Assembly: GCF_006385135.1 (NCBI RefSeq)
Contig: NZ_CP041025.1
Location: forward strand, 2,635,501 to 2,699,500
Length of the DNA stretch: 64,000 bases
Direction: 5' to 3'
DNA from: Paremcibacter congregatus
Lineage (GTDB): Bacteria > Pseudomonadota > Alphaproteobacteria > Sphingomonadales > Emcibacteraceae
The notes under the pieces are model-generated. The model worked only from the letters and a program-made list of their open reading frames with translations, did not search any database and was not told where the DNA came from. The translations under genes were made by a program, and so were the position numbers. Shown in pieces: positions 57,201 through 64,000 of the stretch (position 1 is the first letter of the stretch; the number at the start of each line of letters is the position of its first letter).

Positions 57201-60200
57201 AATATTGGTGGGCAACCCTTACCCCGTTAAAAAATGGTTGGTCTGCCACCGTCAGAAACAAACGTATTGTTTCAACCTTGGAGGGCGTTTCCAAAACAGA
57301 AAATATGACCTATTCTGCAGATACCAGCCAATTGAGTACTTATGAAACGTCACGCATCAATGAAGCAGGTAAGGTTATCACGATCACCACCGCCTTGACT
57401 TATTTCTGGCAACAGTATGATACAACCCGATCAACCAATATTCTGGATGCTGTGATTGAAGAAATTCAAACAGCCAAAGTTGGTGCCGGAACTCCAGAAA
57501 AAATAGCTGGCACTGTCACCACATGGCACAAGGGTTGGGATAACGATGTTTGGGCTTGTGACCGATCATACCGAATGATCTCTGCGAATGCAGTCGATTT
57601 TAATGCGTGGGCTGCAGGGGGAACAACTCCGACAGGCTGGCAGGAAACCAACATCATAAACAGCTATAGTGATACAGGTTTAGTGATCCAAAGCACGGAT
57701 ATCTCAGGTATTATTTCCTTAAATATACCCGACAAAGAAGGCCGTTTTATCTGTGCCAGCGCCCATAATGCCAATAGCAGTCGTTTTTCATTTTATGGAT
57801 TTGAACCCTATGAAGACCCGAATGGCTGGGTTTCTACTTCAGGGGGCAGTTTAAATCGCTTTATTACAGCAGCAGATTCTCATACAGGATCATCTTGCTT
57901 GAGGGTTCCTAAGGGTACCCCAGATGGCACGGTGGGCCGATTATTCATTCCCGATGATTTGACGCAGGATTATGTTTTTAGTTGCTGGACAAGAACGCCA
58001 CCAGGATTTGATAAGGGTCAGGGCGAAGCAAATTTCACCGGGGAGATTTATTGGACGGAAAATAAGACCCAAAAATCAGCACCCCTCTCTCCCCTTACCC
58101 TATCCACTGCAGAAACTGCATGGACTTACCTTCAAACATTGATTGATATTAATGCCGTACTTTCCGGTAAAAGCCCGGACGCCGGGAGCGTCAGCATCTT
58201 TTTTAAGATCAAAAATGCCAATACAGTTGATCAAATCCTAGTTGATGAACTGCGCCTTAGCCCCCTTCAATCCACAATGCTGGTATCCGTTCTTGATGAC
58301 ATCAAACATATCCCTCTGGCTCAAATTGATACCAATGGTCAATCCATCCGAACAATGTATAACGATTTCCTTCAACCGATTGTTACCATGGGACCAGACG
58401 GAGAAATCCTGACAGCTGAGTTTTCCGGCCTGTCCCGACAACTTTCCCGAACCAACGATCTTTTTGAGGAGAAAACACCCAATACGACCCTTACCTTAAC
58501 ACCAGGTGGCCTGACCCAGTATGACGACTTCCACGGTGACACAACATCCAACTGGAATTTAACCAATGGAACATCCGGCAGTTGGGCTATTGCGAATGGA
58601 AAACTAGCCTATAGCGGCGGTACAAAAGGCGGGCTTGGCGCCATCGCCCAACCTAAAGTTCCCAGTAATAAAAACTTTGCCATTCATATAGAAGCCAACC
58701 CGGGTAGCGGAGCAACCATGTCAATCGGGGACGGCACTATATTTTTAAGCTGGAACCCCGATAACCATGACGGAAAGGGCGGTTTTTCTCTTATTGAAAA
58801 AGATGGCCAAAATAACTTAACATCTCTCCAGGTTGCTCCCCCTGATGTGCCTTTTAACAATAACTGGATGTTCTCCGTCGTCGATGGATTTTATCTCTGC
58901 ACCGTGAATGAGCTGCCAATTTTTACCTATGACGCCGGATCAAGCCCTGCCACAGGTAACCTCACGCTTGCGGTTGATATTGGCGGCAATTTTGACAAAC
59001 TTATTCGTTTGGATGATCCCCGTTTAAACCTTAGTTTTAAAGATGGTTTACTCCGCGAAACACAAAATTTATCTCTTTTGGGTAGGCCCGCAACGGGTCA
59101 GACGGCAGGTAAAATAACCTTCATGAATGGGGGCGATTTCTCTGATGAAATAGGCCGATCCGTGATCTCCAAAAGCCCGATGCGGGCAATTCTTGAACTT
59201 ACCAGCGCCGCCGCCCCGAAAAGTCCTGAACTGCCTGATGGTTCCTTGGAAAGTTACCTGGATAATACAGATGGCACAGCCCTATCCCTTCCCACCTTCA
59301 TCGCAACTGGGGTGACTGTTCCAGAAATGGGCCCCCAATTTACCTATAATATGTCCCGGTATGAAGCATCCCCCCTCGGAAGACCTATCGAAATCATTCG
59401 GGGCCGACCAACGTCCAATACAGATGCTATGGGGTATATATCAAGCTTTATCTATAATGGCATATCAGCCTTGCCTGGTATGAAAGCAACAAAACTCACC
59501 GCCAATCCTGCTTATTTTGAGAAACAGGAAACAGTTCAGGTTGGCCGTGAAACGGTCACAGAGACTCCAACACCAATAACTCTGGTCAAAGGAGAAATCA
59601 GAGATACAGACGGCAACCTCCTTGAAACCTATGCGGGGCCAGAAAACGCACCTCAATCTTTGCGCCAAAAATCAACTTATGACGCGGTGGGGCGCTTACT
59701 CAGCAAACAACAAGCAAACGGAGCAGCACCGCCCACAGGAACCACTGCAGCCAATTGGACGGAAACATATGCCTATGACTTTCTCGGCAGACGCACCCGG
59801 AAAACATCCCCTGATAGTGGAGAAGTTCTCACCGCCTATGACCAAACGGATAAATTAAGGTTTATCATGGATTCCGAAGGCGCCGTTGCAAAGGTCAACA
59901 ATGTAACGGTGCAACGTATTAAATATATTCGCTATGACATTCTGGGACGCCCTATTGAAAGCGGTTGGATTCAAGACGCTAATTTTCAATGGGGAAGCCC
60001 GGCTCTTCTGGCCCAAATAGACAATCAAAATTTTCCCAAAATAACCGGGGGCAGCGGCACAGGTCCCTCGGCCACCGGTCGGTGGCGGCAAAGTGACCAT
60101 TATGACACTGACGGTCAAGCCGCATCTTCATATTACCTCAATCGTCTTTATCAAACAAAAACCCAACCCGATAGCGGGAATGAAGTTACCCTTGAAAACC

Positions 60201-63061
60201 AGACGTATGACAGTTTCGGTCGTACATTATCCACCAGCATCAGCATCGCTGGAGCAACTGCTGCAAACACTGAGTATGTCTTTAGTCCTTCCGGTGACAT
60301 TGCCTCAATCACTTATCCATCTTTAGGAGGGAAATCCTATAGTGTGGGTTATTATTATGATCGCATGGGCCGAATTGCAGGTATTGGACAAAAAACCAAT
60401 GCCTATGATATTGTCGACCCCGGCAAACCCATTGATTGGATTGAATCCCGTTATAGCGCTTATACCTATGGTTTCCTGGGTGAATTGATTGCTATTGATT
60501 TTAACCGCCCCCCTTCTTCCACTAATCCCGGCTTTTCACGACAAATGAGTTATGATGATGAGGGTAGAGTAAAAGGTTTGAAAGACCCCTACCTGAACAT
60601 TGACATTTCTTATTCCACCCCAAATAAGAACTATAGTACATCGCAAATTGGCTCCCTTTCCACTGATTACCACTTCAGTGAACATTGGAAAACGCCACCC
60701 CTTGCTCAAGCCTATGACTATCAATATGATCCCCTTGGTCGCTTGATTACCGCCACAGATGCACATAATTCAGGCCTTGGTTTTGCAAGTCCCGCCACAG
60801 GATCACCCAAGGGATATGACCCAAATGGAAATCGACATGCCAAAGTGAAGGGTCTGACAGAATATAATTATGCTTATCCAACTGGAGCAGAAGTCGGAAA
60901 GCCCGGCACCCCTGCCAATGGCTATTCCAGCCTTACCCCAAAGACCAACAGCAGCGAAGATTTTAGCTCGGCTAATGGCCACCAAGCAGGCGCGTGGAAA
61001 TGGGGAAGTAATAATGGCGGCCCCTCCAGCAGCCAAATCACAACAACCAATCCTCATTCAGGAACCCAATGCCTTATGCTCGGAGGCGGGAATATTCTAG
61101 GGCATAGCGAAACCCTCAGTTTGGAAACCTATTTTTCCCCGGATGCTACTCTTTCCCTTGATGTTTATACGCGGACCGGGAATGGTTATGCCGCAAAACC
61201 AAATAATCAAGCACAATGGTCCTTAGGGCTATATGGACCCTTTGGGCTTGTGGCCCAGAAAGCACTGGAATTTGTTCCAGTGGGCACCGCGTGGACCAAG
61301 CAAAATATTACCATCAATATTCCTGCAATTTTGACAGAAATGGGCCTTACCGGCCAGATCACACTGGTCGACCTTTCCTTAAACAATCGAACAAAAGGAA
61401 CTACCGAAGGCAGCGCAGGCGCGGAAATTTATGTGGATGACATCGGTCTTACATGGCCCTCTCCGCCCACATGGAATTCGGCATACAATAAAAACGGTAA
61501 TATGACCGGCCTACCTGACAAACACCTTACCGTTCAATATGATCATAATTTGAACCGAGCCGTTTCCGCGAGCAGAACCGATTATGGCAGCCTCACATCT
61601 CTTTATGATTCTGAAGGCCGAGTTATTCAGAAAACAGAAACGCTGCCCGATCATTCGACTGCGACAATTGATTTTCATTATGACCTTGCAGGTCAACTCC
61701 TTGCGAAAACCGAAACCCGCAAAGGCAATACGACCGTTTCTTATTATGTCCATGGCCCGGACGGCTTGATCGCCACAGATTTTGGCGACGATCCAATTTT
61801 CACCTTAAAGGACCATTCTGGGTCTACCCGCGCCCTGATTGATGGGGCGACCAACACTGTCGTAGGATCTTTTGATTATCTGCCTTTTGGGGGGTTAAGT
61901 CGAGCATCAGGGGACTTGTCAACATTAGCCCGTTACACAAACCACCAGATCAACCCGGTCACCGGTTTAATTGACACACCCGCCCGCCTTTATGATCAAG
62001 ATAACGGCCGTTTTTTACAGATTGATCCAAAAAATGATGGTCTAAGCCCCTATGCCTATTGTTGGAATGATCCGATAAACCTGACCGACCCCGATGGAGA
62101 GCAGGCTATCGCCAAAACCATTATGACTTTGGTGACAGCTGGATCGATTACCTACAATATGTATAAACTTTGGGGCGCCTATGAAAAATTTGAAGAAGAT
62201 CCCGTTGAGTTTGCCTATGTCGCGGCGGCAACAGCCGTCGGTATTGCGGTGCCCTATGCTGCGCCAAGATCTATACCCTTTATTGCCTCAGGATTAAGCA
62301 AGATATTAGTTGGATCAAATACTCTTTTTCACAATTTTCTTTCTATTCCCGGGTGTATCCCTGTAACGACATTTGTCCGTCAGGCAGGTACTTTTCTTAT
62401 CCAACAGGAAGTCTCCAGCTTTAGTTATTTAGGACTTAAATGGAGTTTCTCCAGCAATAGAACGATCGGGATTAATCACGACACATGGAAACAATGGGAA
62501 GGGGCTGTTTCAACATATGCCAGTGAAAATTTTGGATGGAATCTTGGCTTGGAAGCAGTCTATTCCTCAGGATATGGACCAAATCGTATTGGAAATTATC
62601 TGAGCATTCATCAAAACCCTACCCACCCAAATCTCCCCGTATTCTTTCCGGCAAACCTTAATCCTTCCTTCGATGAATATGCTACTGGTTTCTATTGGTT
62701 GTATCCTTGGTCATTAGAAGGAAACAGGAATATGCGGGGAGATGTCAATAGGGTCGCCGCCTCTCATAATGAAGTCTTTAATTATGATCATCTCCGCGGG
62801 AACCAGGAAACCCTTCAACATGATCTTTATTCTGACTTTGCGACCATCGTTGATAGGCGGTCCCATACAACACGCTACGGAGGCCCCCCCCATGCAGGCT
62901 CTAGTACTTTTATCCGAAGAGGACTTGCCACCGGTTTAGCGGCCTATAACATGGCCACGAATTGGGCATCGTTAATACTGAGTTTTGAAGAAACCCCAAA
63001 ACTGGTAAAACTGTATAATGCCTTGCTCGGTGGGCAGGAAAGTAACCATAAAGAGTTATAA
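54260..63061 (+). CDS. Giant SpvB/RHS protein with jelly-roll inserts and unknown C-terminus
   Basis: 2933 residues. An SpvB-like N-terminal domain (about 1-130; DLSTGQVAFDLPLMSLPGPE, GVAGLGWSLPRSLIL) is followed by a probable beta-propeller region (about 370-760), YD/RHS repeats, and three inserted beta-sandwich, CBM-like domains: about 1180-1335 (GFEPYEDPNGW to ILVDELRLSPL), 1420-1597 (YDDFHGDTTSNWNL to LNLSFKDGL) and 2232-2397 (EDFSSANGHQAGAWKW to IYVDDIGLTWP). The RHS core ends near 2612 (YCWNDPINLTDPDGEQ). The final about 320 residues have two hydrophobic stretches, then a polar domain (about 2740-2890) of unknown fold that includes GINHDTWKQW and SHNEVFNYDHLRG. It begins 2 bp after the previous gene. 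No immunity-like gene follows on its strand. The layout recalls the B/C subunits of Tc toxins fused in one chain; no TcA gene is in the window. Confidence 0.88.
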   Translation: MKRAQEFSEAIDLSTGQVAFDLPLMSLPGPETLQVTVGLRYNSLIQEAVKNWNLTHPTGVAGLGWSLPRSLILTQKGEGISSGETSYLLLHQDVASDLVFSTSNPDGSQTWIAATQPNWKINYFPQNETWVVINQLGIKLSFGGSQGTEYMLAIDDWLASSTQTSLMRQVATAWNLLSVTDLFGNQTLYQYDMIMNSISGSGPTYTQSSYLKTITNAWGDRIELTYIEKNPDEYQDPYSVSGYQAFYETKALDSFIYTPKGSAGALITAQLNYDLSFITGDGQNKDFTKRLLQNVTWTYGTEYQHTKQSLPPLIFGYATDLQSDVNPGALTTVTTLEGSIVTYTYEKAGGTNGVLQYSQREIPLPPPTKTGVTFGHPKFIFEDNFTVVLWIGSDNSLVFQPYRWQGRWLAGPEITVANGVTSGYDGILTASHDSGFSLLVQNKIFLFSPDPKSPEAWISNGANGTDVPNPNGNTGYNLVYGERFVCLLCLPTGDLYRYDLSNLIWSTEQKITTGLTHQVAFSLSTERNKILLSSVNSSSLSAWLATRNSEGIWQTSELKKNVQLGTSLALKSSLGSASIAILAGGKAGPNEFMTCYGGALNNEGHLTKLTDLSSTFGSVNSTTFTVIAMTIQAGNLMWRFNGQTWMEADLSSLGLAAGDVVNAVQVGPDTATRTITLANGKHHYDLVTYSAESGTWAVRSTAAAPGNGVGIAVTALSKGIPSRYTALADSLYYMSPDLNWAIVSGGMPPTLTAADAPSVTLLNSQYLLYQVTGHSQTETKAIFLGNGKTKGAVFSSTGSLLVTGKPSHDLIGSQAFVTYTGDWSGAQLVLTLHRLVKENIKGGQSALVASKVEITSGYTGTNVTLPDGQTSDQVTLAGSMTTSMAFDVKGAILSITGDTPAFNHVTSYPGSATPTPSNGGTTDIYLFNNLSPGESPVLAPPVAANITNGDTAPSLLAGQIYTTIDSIFKNQTTTPQSRTDKYWWATLTPLKNGWSATVRNKRIVSTLEGVSKTENMTYSADTSQLSTYETSRINEAGKVITITTALTYFWQQYDTTRSTNILDAVIEEIQTAKVGAGTPEKIAGTVTTWHKGWDNDVWACDRSYRMISANAVDFNAWAAGGTTPTGWQETNIINSYSDTGLVIQSTDISGIISLNIPDKEGRFICASAHNANSSRFSFYGFEPYEDPNGWVSTSGGSLNRFITAADSHTGSSCLRVPKGTPDGTVGRLFIPDDLTQDYVFSCWTRTPPGFDKGQGEANFTGEIYWTENKTQKSAPLSPLTLSTAETAWTYLQTLIDINAVLSGKSPDAGSVSIFFKIKNANTVDQILVDELRLSPLQSTMLVSVLDDIKHIPLAQIDTNGQSIRTMYNDFLQPIVTMGPDGEILTAEFSGLSRQLSRTNDLFEEKTPNTTLTLTPGGLTQYDDFHGDTTSNWNLTNGTSGSWAIANGKLAYSGGTKGGLGAIAQPKVPSNKNFAIHIEANPGSGATMSIGDGTIFLSWNPDNHDGKGGFSLIEKDGQNNLTSLQVAPPDVPFNNNWMFSVVDGFYLCTVNELPIFTYDAGSSPATGNLTLAVDIGGNFDKLIRLDDPRLNLSFKDGLLRETQNLSLLGRPATGQTAGKITFMNGGDFSDEIGRSVISKSPMRAILELTSAAAPKSPELPDGSLESYLDNTDGTALSLPTFIATGVTVPEMGPQFTYNMSRYEASPLGRPIEIIRGRPTSNTDAMGYISSFIYNGISALPGMKATKLTANPAYFEKQETVQVGRETVTETPTPITLVKGEIRDTDGNLLETYAGPENAPQSLRQKSTYDAVGRLLSKQQANGAAPPTGTTAANWTETYAYDFLGRRTRKTSPDSGEVLTAYDQTDKLRFIMDSEGAVAKVNNVTVQRIKYIRYDILGRPIESGWIQDANFQWGSPALLAQIDNQNFPKITGGSGTGPSATGRWRQSDHYDTDGQAASSYYLNRLYQTKTQPDSGNEVTLENQTYDSFGRTLSTSISIAGATAANTEYVFSPSGDIASITYPSLGGKSYSVGYYYDRMGRIAGIGQKTNAYDIVDPGKPIDWIESRYSAYTYGFLGELIAIDFNRPPSSTNPGFSRQMSYDDEGRVKGLKDPYLNIDISYSTPNKNYSTSQIGSLSTDYHFSEHWKTPPLAQAYDYQYDPLGRLITATDAHNSGLGFASPATGSPKGYDPNGNRHAKVKGLTEYNYAYPTGAEVGKPGTPANGYSSLTPKTNSSEDFSSANGHQAGAWKWGSNNGGPSSSQITTTNPHSGTQCLMLGGGNILGHSETLSLETYFSPDATLSLDVYTRTGNGYAAKPNNQAQWSLGLYGPFGLVAQKALEFVPVGTAWTKQNITINIPAILTEMGLTGQITLVDLSLNNRTKGTTEGSAGAEIYVDDIGLTWPSPPTWNSAYNKNGNMTGLPDKHLTVQYDHNLNRAVSASRTDYGSLTSLYDSEGRVIQKTETLPDHSTATIDFHYDLAGQLLAKTETRKGNTTVSYYVHGPDGLIATDFGDDPIFTLKDHSGSTRALIDGATNTVVGSFDYLPFGGLSRASGDLSTLARYTNHQINPVTGLIDTPARLYDQDNGRFLQIDPKNDGLSPYAYCWNDPINLTDPDGEQAIAKTIMTLVTAGSITYNMYKLWGAYEKFEEDPVEFAYVAAATAVGIAVPYAAPRSIPFIASGLSKILVGSNTLFHNFLSIPGCIPVTTFVRQAGTFLIQQEVSSFSYLGLKWSFSSNRTIGINHDTWKQWEGAVSTYASENFGWNLGLEAVYSSGYGPNRIGNYLSIHQNPTHPNLPVFFPANLNPSFDEYATGFYWLYPWSLEGNRNMRGDVNRVAASHNEVFNYDHLRGNQETLQHDLYSDFATIVDRRSHTTRYGGPPHAGSSTFIRRGLATGLAAYNMATNWASLILSFEETPKLVKLYNALLGGQESNHKEL

Positions 63062-63136
63062 AGCATTCAATTTAAATGATTATTTCCTCCACCTCTGGCA
63101 ATTGTCATTTGATGGGAAGAGGAGCACTACCTTAAC

Positions 63137-63196
63137 GGCTCTGTCACTTTAACTTTTTCAGTACGAAGAGTTTGGCTAAAGTTAACGTGTCAAGCC
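63137..63196. repeat. Imperfect long hairpin related to the IS remnant end
   Basis: GGCTCTGTCACTTTAACTTT (63137-63156) and AAAGTTAACGTGTCAAGCC (63178-63196) form a nearly complete 19-bp stem with one bulged C and two mismatches. Read from each side it matches the 40483-40499 end (GGCTTGTCACATAAACT): 14 of 17 positions for the right arm, and 15 of 17 for the left arm after allowing its one extra base. It looks like two IS ends brought together, 76 bp after the last RHS gene. It could also slow transcription from that gene. The remaining gap to the kinase shows no gene. Confidence 0.5.
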
Positions 63197-63276
63197 CGTA
63201 TATATTTATGGCCGACAAAGCGATCTGGGACGAACTTGGAAAATTTCCCAAATTTACCCCCCCATAAATACCGACC

Positions 63277-64000
63277 TTATCGCAAAAGCAGGGCCAATAT
63301 CAGGAGAAAGGCGAGAAGGCCGGACAAGGCGCGCCAGAAGGTGAGCGGGTCCTTTTCGAGCAGGGGCATGAACGCAACCCGGGCCTGAACCGGGGGTGGC
63401 ACGGTAAAGTCCCGCTCAAACTGCGACAGGCTTTGATATCTGTCCCGTGGATCTTTCAGTACCGCCTTCTGCAGCACCGGATCAAGCCACGGCGGGATGT
63501 CCGGATTCACCTGGGATGCCGGAATATAGTCCAGATGGCGCACATGGCGCATATTGGCAAACCCCTTGCCGTAAGGCAGCTTATGAGTCAACATCTCGTA
63601 GATTACCACGCCCAGCGAATAGAGATCCCCCCCCCTGTCGCCATCACCATACAGAAGATATTCCGGCGCCATATAGTCGACAGCCCCGGCAGGCAGTCGC
63701 GTCTGGCTGGCGTCTCTGCCCTCTTCAACGCTCGCCACCTTGACCGAACCAAAGTCAATGATCTTCACCGTACCGGCAGCATCTATCATGATATTTTCAG
63801 GCTTCAGGTCTTGATGCACCATGTCCTGACGATGCATCGCCCGCACACCCTGGATGAGCTGGCGCAGAATATCCCTGACCATGCTCATTTCCGGCGCAGG
63901 GTGATCATTGATCCATTCCCGTAAGGTTTGCCCTGCAATATATTCGGTAACATAATAGAGACAGCTCCGATCGCGCGCGAAAGGCAACACTTTCAGGATA
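63277..64000 (-). CDS. Ser/Thr protein kinase, N-terminus cut by window edge
   Basis: The reading frame continues past the right edge, so the P-loop/VAIK part is missing. The visible part has a hinge-like VTEYIAGQTLREWI, the catalytic loop MVHQDLKPENIMI, the metal-binding IDFGSVKV, the activation segment ending DYMAPEYLL, and the C-lobe (YSLGVVIYEMLTHKLPYG). A C-terminal hydrophobic helix (WRALSGLLAFLLILALLLR) ends the protein at once, so it is a membrane-anchored Hanks-type kinase with a cytosolic catalytic domain and no extracellular sensor. All catalytic residues seen are intact. It is convergent with the RHS operon and GC-rich like the left half of the window. Substrates are unknown. Confidence 0.92.
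   Translation of the reverse strand, partial: ILKVLPFARDRSCLYYVTEYIAGQTLREWINDHPAPEMSMVRDILRQLIQGVRAMHRQDMVHQDLKPENIMIDAAGTVKIIDFGSVKVASVEEGRDASQTRLPAGAVDYMAPEYLLYGDGDRGGDLYSLGVVIYEMLTHKLPYGKGFANMRHVRHLDYIPASQVNPDIPPWLDPVLQKAVLKDPRDRYQSLSQFERDFTVPPPVQARVAFMPLLEKDPLTFWRALSGLLAFLLILALLLR

Noticed and set aside
31607-63061. Complete Tc (ABC) insecticidal toxin complex
   Set aside because: SpvB-like and RHS parts resemble TcB/TcC, but no TcA-type protein is present in the window.
1-64000. CRISPR arrays, tRNA, rRNA or a replication origin
   Set aside because: None seen: no regularly spaced repeats of CRISPR size, no tRNA-like or rRNA segments, no DnaA-box cluster noticed. The regular repeats present are coding (RTX, FG-GAP, Fn3, YD).

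Overview
The window looks like chromosomal DNA of a Gram-negative, probably marine or aquatic alphaproteobacterium. Three TonB-dependent receptors, a GH3/receptor/LacI/GPH-transporter sugar locus, many LysR/GntR/TetR/LuxR regulators and several secreted peptidases or hydrolases are typical of such bacteria. The taxonomic placement is an inference from gene content; no rRNA, tRNA or housekeeping marker is present.

Left part (1-12 kb): a nitrogen and peptide scavenging region. On the minus strand are a class III aminotransferase and a BKACE-type beta-keto acid cleavage enzyme (6-bp gap), a LysR regulator, a YfcC-family carrier, a CocE-type hydrolase and the start of a TonB-dependent receptor. 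A LysR gene and a periplasmic gamma-glutamyltransferase run the other way. Then come a divergent TetR/lipoprotein-hydrolase pair with a strong inverted-repeat operator, and at 12.3-20.5 kb a compact glycan locus: GH3 beta-glucosidase, TonB-dependent receptor, LacI regulator and GPH sugar symporter, with several LacI-type operators around the regulator. At 20.6-31 kb there are a LuxR regulator facing a flavin monooxygenase plus its DUF2783-like partner, an RTX-repeat protein with a lipoprotein signal, a D-aminoacylase-like amidohydrolase, a third TonB receptor and a GntR regulator.

Right part (31-63 kb): dominated by RHS/YD-repeat giants. A minus-strand 2405-residue RHS protein (Sec signal, SpvB-like start, seven FG-GAP repeats, RHS shell, HINT domain, unknown C-terminal domain) is followed by an overlapping ankyrin gene, a classic polymorphic-toxin/immunity layout. 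On the plus strand, in visibly more AT-rich DNA, lie a 447-residue orphan protein, a decayed IS6-like transposase, a 105-residue protein with a double-glycine leader-like motif next to an S9 peptidase, and a tightly packed four-gene operon of about 19.6 kb: a secreted Hint protein, a nine-domain Fn3-like protein ending in a YD-repeat stub, a LamG/Fn3/RHS protein (2160 aa) and a SpvB/propeller/RHS protein with three inserted jelly-roll-like domains (2933 aa). Sequence ends related to the IS remnant occur on both sides of this island (40.48 kb and 63.14-63.20 kb), which suggests it was acquired or rearranged by that element. A partial Ser/Thr kinase on the minus strand closes the window.

The best candidate for an undescribed system is the 40.8-63.1 kb island, particularly the Hint/Fn3/RHS/RHS operon, because its C-terminal domains match no toxin family I recognise and no immunity gene follows it.
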